A DNA stretch of 45,571 nt. It comes from Streptomyces sp. col6 (GTDB lineage: Bacteria > Actinomycetota > Actinomycetes > Streptomycetales > Streptomycetaceae). Of the stretch, positions 39,538 through 45,571 are shown in pieces. The DNA lies in NCBI RefSeq assembly GCF_008042035.1, contig NZ_RDBL01000013.1, forward strand, positions 293,517-339,087, written 5' to 3'. Each line of letters begins with the position of its first letter. The first letter of the stretch is position 1. A program made the position numbers and the translations under genes. A model generated the notes under the pieces. The model had not been told where the DNA came from, ran no database searches, and saw only the letters and a program-made list of their open reading frames with translations.

Positions 39538-40461
39538 ACTAACGACCGCCGCTGCCAGTGCCTTCGCCGCGTCCCGGACCAGCGGGTGGTCGCCCGCCGC
39601 GTCGGAGGCGCCCGCGGGCTTCGTCGTCAGCACCGCCAGCACCACCGGCACGCCCTCGGGCGTCCACGCGACGCCCACGTCGTTGCACGAGGCGTACGAG
39701 CCGCCACCCGTCTTGTCGGCGACCGTCCACTCCGGCGGCAGCCCGGCCCGGAACCGCGTCCCGCTCGTCCGGCAGTTGAGCAGCCAGTACGTCAGCCGCT
39801 CGCGGTCCCGGGGCTCCAGCGCGTTCCCCAGGACGAGCCGGGCGTAGTCGCGGGCGAGCGCGGACGGGGTCGTGGTGTCCGTGACCCGGCCGGGCTCGGC
39901 GGAGTTCAGCAGGGGCTCCCAGCGGTCCAGCCGGGTCACCCGGTCGCCCAGGGAGCGCGCGAAGCGGGTGACGGCCGTCGGGCCGCCCAGCTCGCGCAGC
40001 AGCAGGTTGGCCGCGGTGTTGTCGCTGTCGCCGATCGCGGCGTCGCAGAGGCGGGCGACGCTCAGCCCGCTCGCGAGGTGCTCCGGGGTGTCGGTGACCG
40101 GGGAATCGGAGACGCAGTCCGCCTTCGTGTAGTGGACCACCTTCTCCAGCACCTCGCCGTCCCGGTCCAGATCCCGCAGGACGGCCGCCGCGGCGAGCGT
40201 CTTGAAGGTGGACAGCATCGGGAAGCGCTCGCCGGCCCGGTGCCGCACCGAGGCCCCGGTGGCCACGTTGTACGCGAACGCGCCGACGCGGGCCCCGTGC
40301 AGCCGCTCCAGCTCGCGCAGCCGGGCCGTCGCGGCCGCGTCCGCCGCACGGGCGGTTCCCGCACCGGCGAGCAGCGCCCCCACGGCGCCGGCGCCGCCGA
40401 GCGCGAGCAGTCCGCGACGGCTGGGGGAGCCGGGGGTTAAGCGGGACAGGGGCGTCGTCAT
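39535..40461 (-). CDS. class A beta-lactamase, Tat-exported, with TTA codon
   Basis: 308 residues. A serine beta-lactamase of Ambler class A. Twin-arginine signal SRRGLLALGGAGAVGALLAGAGTARA (about 14-39). Active site: STFK (S84, K87), SDN (146-148), RWEPLLN with general base E182, and KTG (250-252). All key residues are present, so it should be active outside the membrane. GGAG lies 9 bases before ATG 40461. Leucine 8 is encoded by TTA (40440-40438), the rare codon read by the bldA tRNA in Streptomyces; I found no other TTA in the genes of this window by eye. It is followed after 15 bases by an MFS exporter on the same strand. Confidence 0.94.
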   Translation of the reverse strand: MTTPLSRLTPGSPSRRGLLALGGAGAVGALLAGAGTARAADAAATARLRELERLHGARVGAFAYNVATGASVRHRAGERFPMLSTFKTLAAAAVLRDLDRDGEVLEKVVHYTKADCVSDSPVTDTPEHLASGLSVARLCDAAIGDSDNTAANLLLRELGGPTAVTRFARSLGDRVTRLDRWEPLLNSAEPGRVTDTTTPSALARDYARLVLGNALEPRDRERLTYWLLNCRTSGTRFRAGLPPEWTVADKTGGGSYASCNDVGVAWTPEGVPVVLAVLTTKPAGASDAAGDHPLVRDAAKALAAAVVS

Positions 40462-40590
40462 GAGCTTCGTCTCCTTCGTGGGCCGGCCCGTCGCCGGAAA
40501 CCCCACGCTACGGCGGGGGTCCGGCGACGCCCCTTCATTCCCCCGCCCCGGCGGGCCGCGGCCGCCTCGGGAGCAGTCGCCGGGGTACGG

Positions 40591-40596
40591 GACAAT
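40591..40596 (+). promoter_or_regulatory. -10-like box of dus (leaderless)
   Basis: GACAAT with 6 bases before ATG 40603; same arrangement as at era and recO. Confidence 0.45.
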
Positions 40597-40602
40597 GGGG
40601 CC

Positions 40603-41751
40603 ATGACCACGCTCGCCCCCTCGCCCCCGCTGCTCCGCATCGGCCCGCACACCGTGCAGCCGCCGGTGGTCCTCGCGCCCATGGCCGGCATCACCAACGC
40701 CCCCTTCCGCACGCTGTGCCGTGAGTTCTCGGGCGGCAAGGGCCTGTTCGTCAGCGAGATGATCACGACGAGGGCCCTGGTCGAGCGCAACGAGAAGACC
40801 ATGCAGCTCATCCACTTCGACGCGACCGAGACCCCGCGCTCGATCCAGCTGTACGGAGTGGACCCGGACACGGTCGGCAAGGCCGTCAGCATGATCGTCG
40901 ACGAGAACCTCGCCGACCACATCGACCTCAACTTCGGCTGCCCGGTCCCCAAGGTGACCCGCAAGGGCGGCGGCTCGGCCCTCCCGTACAAGCGGCCGTT
41001 GCTGCGCGCGATCCTGCACGAGGCCGTCTCCCGCGCCGGGGACCTGCCCGTCACCATCAAGATGCGCAAGGGCATCGACGACGACCACCTCACCTTCCTC
41101 GACGCCGGCCGGATCGCCGTCGAGGAGGGCGTCACGGCGGTCGCCCTGCACGGCAGGACGACCGCGCAGCACTACGGCGGCACCGCCGACTGGGACGCCA
41201 TCGCCCGCCTCAAGGAGCACGTCCCGGAGATCCCGGTGCTCGGCAACGGCGACATCTGGTGCGCGGACGACGCCCTGCGCATGATGCGCGAGACCGGCTG
41301 CGACGGCGTGGTCGTGGGGCGCGGCTGCCTGGGCCGCCCCTGGCTCTTCGGCGACCTGGTCGGCGCCTTCGAGGGCACGCAGACGCGGCAGGCGCCCACG
41401 CTGCGCACCGTCGCCGATGTGATGCTGCGCCACGCGACGCTGCTGGGGGAGTGGATCGGCGACGAGGCCCGGGGCGTGATCGACTTCCGCAAGCACGTGG
41501 CCTGGTACCTCAAGGGCTTCGCGGTCGGCTCCGAGATGCGCAAGAAGCTGGCGATCACCTCGTCGCTGGAGGAGCTGGGCTCCCAGCTCCAGGAGCTGGA
41601 CCTCGACCAGCCGTGGCCGGACGGCGCCGACGGACCGCGCGGGCGCACCTCGGGCAACAACCGGGTGGCCCTGCCGGACGGCTGGCTGAAGGACCCGTAC
41701 GACTGCGCGGGCGTGAGCGCCGACGCGGAGCTGGACACCTCCGGGGGCTGA
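40603..41751 (+). CDS. tRNA-dihydrouridine synthase (DusB-like)
   Basis: 382 residues, an FMN enzyme that reduces uridines in the tRNA D-loop with NADPH. TIM-barrel marks: VLAPMAGITNAPFRTLCREF, the catalytic Cys in HIDLNFGCPVPKVTRKGGGSAL, TIKMRKGIDDDH, VALHGRTTAQHYGGTADWDAI, and VLGNGDIWCADDALRMMRETGCDGVVVGRG. The C-terminal about 100 residues (RKHVAWYLKGFAVGSEMRKKLA) are the helical tRNA-binding domain. The actinobacterial type is normally called DusB. It is a single gene with a leaderless promoter and a perfect terminator. Confidence 0.95.
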   Translation: MTTLAPSPPLLRIGPHTVQPPVVLAPMAGITNAPFRTLCREFSGGKGLFVSEMITTRALVERNEKTMQLIHFDATETPRSIQLYGVDPDTVGKAVSMIVDENLADHIDLNFGCPVPKVTRKGGGSALPYKRPLLRAILHEAVSRAGDLPVTIKMRKGIDDDHLTFLDAGRIAVEEGVTAVALHGRTTAQHYGGTADWDAIARLKEHVPEIPVLGNGDIWCADDALRMMRETGCDGVVVGRGCLGRPWLFGDLVGAFEGTQTRQAPTLRTVADVMLRHATLLGEWIGDEARGVIDFRKHVAWYLKGFAVGSEMRKKLAITSSLEELGSQLQELDLDQPWPDGADGPRGRTSGNNRVALPDGWLKDPYDCAGVSADAELDTSGG

Positions 41752-41762
41752 GGACGCTCCCC

Positions 41763-41793
41763 GTACGGGTGGGCACTCGGTGCCCACCCGTAC
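41763..41793 (+). terminator. dus terminator hairpin
   Basis: GTACGGGTGGGCAC (41763-41776), loop TCG, GTGCCCACCCGTAC (41780-41793): a perfect 14-bp stem 12 bases after the dus stop. Confidence 0.85.
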
Positions 41794-42302
41794 CCCATGC
41801 TCATCTGAGCGCCGAATGGGCCGCGAAACAGGCCCCGAAGTCTCGAATCGATGCTTTACGCACGAGTACGACCACCGCTCATCACTTCAGGTAAAGGGCA
41901 GGGCGCCCAGGGTTACCAAATGGGTGTCCGGATGGTGACATCTGAGCGGCCCCCGTGGAGTGATTCTCGCCACCTTGAGAGCCTGCCTGCTCACATGAGC
42001 GTGAAATCCGGGGCTGCATTTCTCAAAGGATGGCACTGGGTGCCAGGTGTCCGTACTTTGATCGATCGACGCAACGATTACTTTCAGCCACTGAACAGCG
42101 GGTTCCGTTGTGCGCAGCGTCATCCTGTGTACGAGTCCTGAACGCACGCTTTCCGGTGTCCCTCGGACGGCCGACTTTCGATCTGCTGGCGGACGGGTGG
42201 TTACGGCCGTACGACGCGCAAGTGGACGTACCCACGCACCTTCGATCTGGGTATGTTCCTCGCCGTCAGGGCAGCCACCGCGTCCTCGAGGAGTCGAGAC
42301 CC
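41794..42302. other. long non-coding leader region of ppdK
   Basis: 509 bp with no credible gene and visibly lower GC. One frame of 96 codons (41851-42141) is open, but only about 57% of its third positions are G or C, far below real genes here. Structures seen: GGTAA-N18-TTACC (41890-41917) enclosing GGGCGCCC, and TGGCAC-TGG-GTGCCA (42031-42045). TTCGATCTG occurs at 42177 and 42241. TATGTT (42252-42257) could be the ppdK -10 box. The first 400 bp could hold a small RNA or binding sites. Confidence 0.5.
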
Positions 42303-45014
42303 GTGTCGGAAAACAATGATGTGCAGAAGTTCGTCTACGACTTCACCGAGGGCAACAAGGATCTGAAGGACCTGCTGGGCGGGAAGGGGGCCAACCTCGC
42401 CGAGATGACCAACCTCGGTCTCCCCGTTCCTCCCGGGTTCACCATCACCACCGAGGCGTGCAAGGTCTACCTCGACAGCGGTGAGGAGCCGGCCGCCCTC
42501 CGCGACGAGGTGAGTGCGCACCTCGACGCCCTGGAGAAGCGGATGGGCAAGAAGCTCGGCCAGGCCGACGACCCGCTGCTGGTCTCCGTCCGCTCCGGCG
42601 CCAAGTTCTCGATGCCCGGGATGATGGACACCGTCCTCAACATCGGGCTCTCCGACGCCTCCGTCGTGGGTCTCGCCACCCAGGCCGGTGACGAGCGGTT
42701 CGCGTGGGACTCCTACCGCCGGCTCATCCAGATGTTCGGCAAGACCGTGCTCGGCGTCGACGGCGACCTGTTCGAGGAGGCGCTGGAGGCGGCGAAGGAG
42801 GCCAAGGGCGTCACCGTCGACGTCGACCTCGACGCGGCCGACCTGAAGAAGCTGGTCAAGCAGTTCAAGAAGATCGTCACGCGCGACGCGGGCCGCGACT
42901 TCCCGCAGGACGCGCGCGAGCAGATGGACCTGGCCATAAAGGCGGTCTTCGAGTCGTGGAACACCGACCGGGCCAAGCTCTACCGCCGCCAGGAGCGCAT
43001 CCCCGGCGACCTCGGCACCGCCGTCAACGTCTGCTCGATGGTCTTCGGCAACCTCGGCCCCGACTCCGGTACGGGCGTTGCCTTCACCCGTGACCCGGCC
43101 AGCGGCCACCAGGGCGTGTACGGCGACTACCTCCAGAACGCGCAGGGCGAGGACGTCGTCGCGGGCATCCGCAACACCGTGCCGCTCGCCGACCTGGAGG
43201 CGATCGACAAGAACTCGTACGACCAGCTGCTGAAGATCATGGAGACGCTGGAGACCCACTACAAGGATCTCTGCGACATCGAGTTCACCATCGAGCGCGG
43301 CCATCTGTGGATGCTCCAGACCCGGGTCGGCAAGCGCACCGCCGGTGCCGCCTTCCGCATCGCCACCCAGCTCGTGGACCAGGGCCTGATCGACGAGGCC
43401 GAGGCCCTGCAGCGGGTCAACGGCGCCCAGCTCGCCCAGCTGATGTTCCCCCGCTTCGACGACGCGGCGAAGACCCAGCGGCTCGGCCGGGGCATCGCCG
43501 CCTCGCCCGGCGCCGCGGTGGGCAAGGCGGTCTTCGACTCGTACACCGCCGTCAAGTGGTCCCGGTCCGGCGAGAAGGTCATCCTGATCCGCCGCGAGAC
43601 CAACCCGGACGACCTGGACGGCATGATCGCCGCCGAGGGCATCCTGACCTCGCGCGGCGGCAAGACCTCGCACGCCGCCGTCGTCGCCCGGGGCATGGGC
43701 AAGACCTGTGTCTGCGGCGCCGAGGAGATCGAGGTCGACACCAAGCGCCGGCGCCTGACGGTCGGCGACATCGTGGTGGAGGAGGGCGACCTCGTCTCCG
43801 TCGACGGCTCCACCGGCAAGGTGTACCTCGGTGAGGTCCCCGTCGTGCCGTCCCCGGTCGTCGAGTACTTCGAGGGCCGGATGCACGCGGGCGCCGACGA
43901 CGCCGACGAACTGGTCGCCGCCGTGCACCGGATCATGGCGTACGCGGACCGGGTGCGCCGGCTGCGGGTGCGGGCCAACGCGGACAGCGCGGAGGACGCC
44001 CTGCGCGCCCGCCGCTTCGGCGCCCAGGGCATCGGGCTGTGCCGCACCGAGCACATGTTCCTCGGTGAGCGCCGCGAGATGGTCGAGAAGCTGATCCTGG
44101 CCGACACCGACCAGGAGCGCGAGACGGCCCTGGAGCAGCTGCTCCCGCTCCAGAAGGCGGACTTCATCGAGCTGTTCGAGGCGATGGACGGGCTGCCGGT
44201 CACCGTACGGCTGCTGGACCCGCCGCTGCACGAGTTCCTGCCCGACATCACCGAGCTCTCGGTGCGGGTGGCGCTCGCCGAGGCCCGCAAGGACGCCAAC
44301 GAGAACGACCTGCGCCTCCTGCAGGCCGTGCACAAGCTGCATGAGCAGAACCCGATGCTCGGGCTGCGCGGTGTCCGCCTCGGCCTCGTGATCCCCGGCC
44401 TGTTCGCCATGCAGGTGCGGGCCATCGCCGAGGCCGCCGCCGAGCGCAAGAACGCCAAGGGCGACCCGCGCGCCGAGATCATGATCCCGCTCGTGGGCAC
44501 GGTCCAGGAGCTGGAGATCGTCCGCGAGGAGGCGGACCGGGTCATCGCCGAGGTGCAGGCCGCCACCGGCACGGACCTCAAGCTGAAGATCGGCACGATG
44601 ATCGAGCTGCCGCGCGCCGCGCTGACGGCGGCGCAGATCGCGGAGGCGGCCGAGTTCTTCTCCTTCGGCACCAACGACCTGACCCAGACGGTCTGGGGCT
44701 TCTCCCGCGACGACGTGGAGGCCTCGTTCTTCACCGCGTACCTGGAGAAGGGCATCTTCGGGGTGTCGCCGTTCGAGACGATCGACAAGGACGGCGTGGG
44801 TTCGCTGGTCAAGAACGCCGTCGCGGCCGGCCGGGCCACCCGCCCGGACCTGAAGCTCGGCATCTGCGGGGAGCACGGTGGCGACCCCGAGTCGGTGCAC
44901 TTCTTCCACGAGGCCGGTCTCGACTACGTCTCCTGCTCGCCGTTCCGTATTCCGGTGGCGCGCCTGGAGGCAGGGCGGGCGGCTGCCGGACCGAGGGGCA
45001 GCGACAGCCGCTGA
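42303..45014 (+). CDS. ppdK: pyruvate phosphate dikinase
   Basis: Interconverts pyruvate + ATP + phosphate and phosphoenolpyruvate + AMP + diphosphate, at the glycolysis/gluconeogenesis node. 903 residues: N-terminal ATP-grasp domain (KDLLGGKGANLAEMTNLGLPVPPGFTITTEAC, GMMDTVLNIGLSD), the swivelling phosphohistidine domain with H457 in SRGGKTSHAAVVARGMGKTC, and the C-terminal PEP/pyruvate barrel with catalytic C855 in LGICGEHGGDPESVHFF. The linker and TRTEHMF block are typical. GTG 42303 is preceded by GAGGAG (42288-42293). A longer in-frame opening upstream runs into the non-coding region and is rejected. Confidence 0.97.
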   Translation: MSENNDVQKFVYDFTEGNKDLKDLLGGKGANLAEMTNLGLPVPPGFTITTEACKVYLDSGEEPAALRDEVSAHLDALEKRMGKKLGQADDPLLVSVRSGAKFSMPGMMDTVLNIGLSDASVVGLATQAGDERFAWDSYRRLIQMFGKTVLGVDGDLFEEALEAAKEAKGVTVDVDLDAADLKKLVKQFKKIVTRDAGRDFPQDAREQMDLAIKAVFESWNTDRAKLYRRQERIPGDLGTAVNVCSMVFGNLGPDSGTGVAFTRDPASGHQGVYGDYLQNAQGEDVVAGIRNTVPLADLEAIDKNSYDQLLKIMETLETHYKDLCDIEFTIERGHLWMLQTRVGKRTAGAAFRIATQLVDQGLIDEAEALQRVNGAQLAQLMFPRFDDAAKTQRLGRGIAASPGAAVGKAVFDSYTAVKWSRSGEKVILIRRETNPDDLDGMIAAEGILTSRGGKTSHAAVVARGMGKTCVCGAEEIEVDTKRRRLTVGDIVVEEGDLVSVDGSTGKVYLGEVPVVPSPVVEYFEGRMHAGADDADELVAAVHRIMAYADRVRRLRVRANADSAEDALRARRFGAQGIGLCRTEHMFLGERREMVEKLILADTDQERETALEQLLPLQKADFIELFEAMDGLPVTVRLLDPPLHEFLPDITELSVRVALAEARKDANENDLRLLQAVHKLHEQNPMLGLRGVRLGLVIPGLFAMQVRAIAEAAAERKNAKGDPRAEIMIPLVGTVQELEIVREEADRVIAEVQAATGTDLKLKIGTMIELPRAALTAAQIAEAAEFFSFGTNDLTQTVWGFSRDDVEASFFTAYLEKGIFGVSPFETIDKDGVGSLVKNAVAAGRATRPDLKLGICGEHGGDPESVHFFHEAGLDYVSCSPFRIPVARLEAGRAAAGPRGSDSR

Positions 45015-45088
45015 CGCGGCACCGACCGATTCCGCGCGCGGCCGGTCCACGAACCCTCACCGAACCGGCGGTGACGCGGAATTCCGGA

Positions 45089-45121
45089 GGCGGCGGCACC
45101 CTGTGCGGGGGTGCCGCCGCC
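45089..45121 (+). terminator. ppdK terminator hairpin
   Basis: GGCGGCGGCACC (45089-45100), 9-base loop, GGTGCCGCCGCC (45110-45121): a perfect 12-bp stem followed by TTGT, 74 bases after the stop. Confidence 0.8.
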
Positions 45122-45523
45122 TTGTCGTGCGGCCGCTCCGGCCAACGTTGTCATGTCCCGGATAATCAGAGTGACCGGCGTCCATTGCTTCGTTTAATGC
45201 GCAAAGAAATCCAGTTGAACGCACCCCGGCCGAACGAACCAGGGTGCGGCCCGTGGATCCCCATCCACGGGCCGCACCCGGCTTACCCCCATCGAGTGCG
45301 GAGCCGCACCATTGCCAACCGCCGCCGAACGAGCAAAACCCCCCACGGCCTTCACTCGCTCTTCCGGTGGCTCCGGAATCGCACCCGACGACGCACAGCC
45401 TTTCGTCCGGCGGCGGGTCGGGGCGAGGCGTTTCACCTCTGGCCGAAACCCCGTGGTGACGTGCTGTTACGATTCGCATACGCTTGCGAGGGGGCAATTG
45501 CAGGTGCAAGGGGTGGGAGTTCG
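45122..45523. other. intergenic region, no gene seen
   Basis: 402 bp of mixed composition, with AT-richer patches near 45160-45220, and no frame with coding character. It contains the 17-bp hairpin listed separately, a TACGAT -10-like box (45468-45473) and TCGCA-TACGCT-TGCGA (45474-45489), an inverted repeat that could be an operator of the regulator gene that follows. Confidence 0.45.
45242..45279. terminator. very long perfect hairpin
   Basis: GGGTGCGGCCCGTGGAT (45242-45258), loop CCCC, ATCCACGGGCCGCACCC (45263-45279): a perfect 17-bp stem. The ppdK terminator lies 121 bp earlier, so this is a second barrier, or the terminator of an unrecognised short transcript on either strand. Confidence 0.6.
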
Positions 45524-45571
45524 GTGCTGCGTATCCATGTCTCCGGATGGGACCTTTCCAGGGTGCGGATG
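45524..45571 (+). CDS. putative ArsR-like winged-helix regulator, N-terminal fragment
   Basis: GTG 45524 opens a frame of 16 codons to the window end: (M)LRIHVSGWDLSRVRM. Many Streptomyces winged-helix regulators of the ArsR type begin MLRIHFT.EDLARTR, which this resembles. AAGGGG (45508-45513) and GGGAG (45515-45519) lie just upstream as ribosome sites. Too short to confirm. Confidence 0.5.
   Translation, partial: MLRIHVSGWDLSRVRM

Noticed and set aside
42031..42045. TGGCAC-TGG-GTGCCA as a second CIRCE site
   Set aside because: Its spacer is 3 bases, not 9, and the arms are short; it is only an inverted repeat.
41851..42141. A 96-codon open frame between dus and ppdK
   Set aside because: By my count only about 57% of its third codon positions are G or C, far below genes in this DNA, there is no ribosome site, and the product is not recognisable.
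42201..45050. 949-codon reverse frame opposite ppdK
   Set aside because: Mirror frame of a highly conserved gene; no motif or start signals of its own.
45057..45509. 150-codon reverse frame at the right end
   Set aside because: It runs through both hairpins and the AT-richer patches, shows no G/C bias at third positions, and has no recognisable product.
1..45571. tRNA, rRNA, CRISPR arrays, insertion sequences, prophage attachment sites
   Set aside because: I looked for T-loop GGTTCGAATCC motifs, regularly spaced repeats, and transposase or integrase motifs and found none.

Overview
The window reads as chromosomal DNA of a Streptomyces, or a very close relative. Genes are very GC-rich with G/C-biased third codon positions, GTG starts are common, neighbouring genes often overlap by 4 bases (GTGA/ATGA), and many genes start right at the mRNA 5' end behind a lone TANNNT-type -10 box. 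Gene order (hrcA-dnaJ, phoH-ybeY-CBS-era, leuA, recO-uppS, zur-znuBCA, glyS, dus, ppdK) is the conserved core order I know from this genus. I see no rRNA, tRNA, CRISPR array, prophage or insertion sequence.

Layout. 1-5.1 kb: the first codons of a DUF3097 gene, a metallo-beta-lactamase-fold hydrolase, then the heat-shock unit hrcA-dnaJ behind a perfect CIRCE operator, a nitronate monooxygenase-like gene and rsmE. 5.2-11.6 kb: a lipoprotein, a tricorn-protease homologue with a very strong terminator and an interspersed palindromic repeat behind it, then HIT, RNase Z-like and adenine/adenosine deaminase genes. 11.6-14.4 kb: an MFS carrier divergent from a PfkB sugar kinase across a 379-bp region holding a Crp-like palindrome. 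14.5-19.3 kb: the ribosome/RNA maturation run phoH-ybeY-CBS protein-mmcQ/yjbR-degenerate cytidine deaminase-era. 19.3-20.7 kb, reverse strand: an M4 (protealysin-type) metalloprotease with its probable inhibitor emfourin. 20.9-22.8 kb: leuA behind a 15-codon leucine-rich leader peptide with mutually exclusive RNA helices. 23-28 kb: a TerB-like protein and an MMPL exporter with its own two-component system. 28-30.2 kb: recO, uppS and a YcxB-like membrane protein. 30.2-33.4 kb, reverse: zinc uptake (znuACB) and its regulator zur, with two Zur boxes over a leaderless znuA promoter. 33.5-35.4 kb: glyS, then a DUF6243 gene behind a 9-codon micro-ORF and three consecutive hairpins. 35.5-40.5 kb: a more accessory stretch with two MFS drug exporters, an MmyB-type regulator with a paired palindromic operator, and a Tat-exported class A beta-lactamase carrying a TTA codon. 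40.6-45 kb: dus and pyruvate phosphate dikinase, separated by about 500 bp of lower-GC apparently non-coding DNA. The right end holds the first 16 codons of what looks like a winged-helix regulator.

The most interesting signals are regulatory rather than a new gene system: the leuA attenuator, the aromatic micro-ORF plus hairpins before DUF6243, the TTA codon in the beta-lactamase, the two-site operators of zur and of the MmyB-type regulator, and a set of leaderless promoters of identical geometry. All gene names rest on reading the translated sequences by eye; no database search was run.
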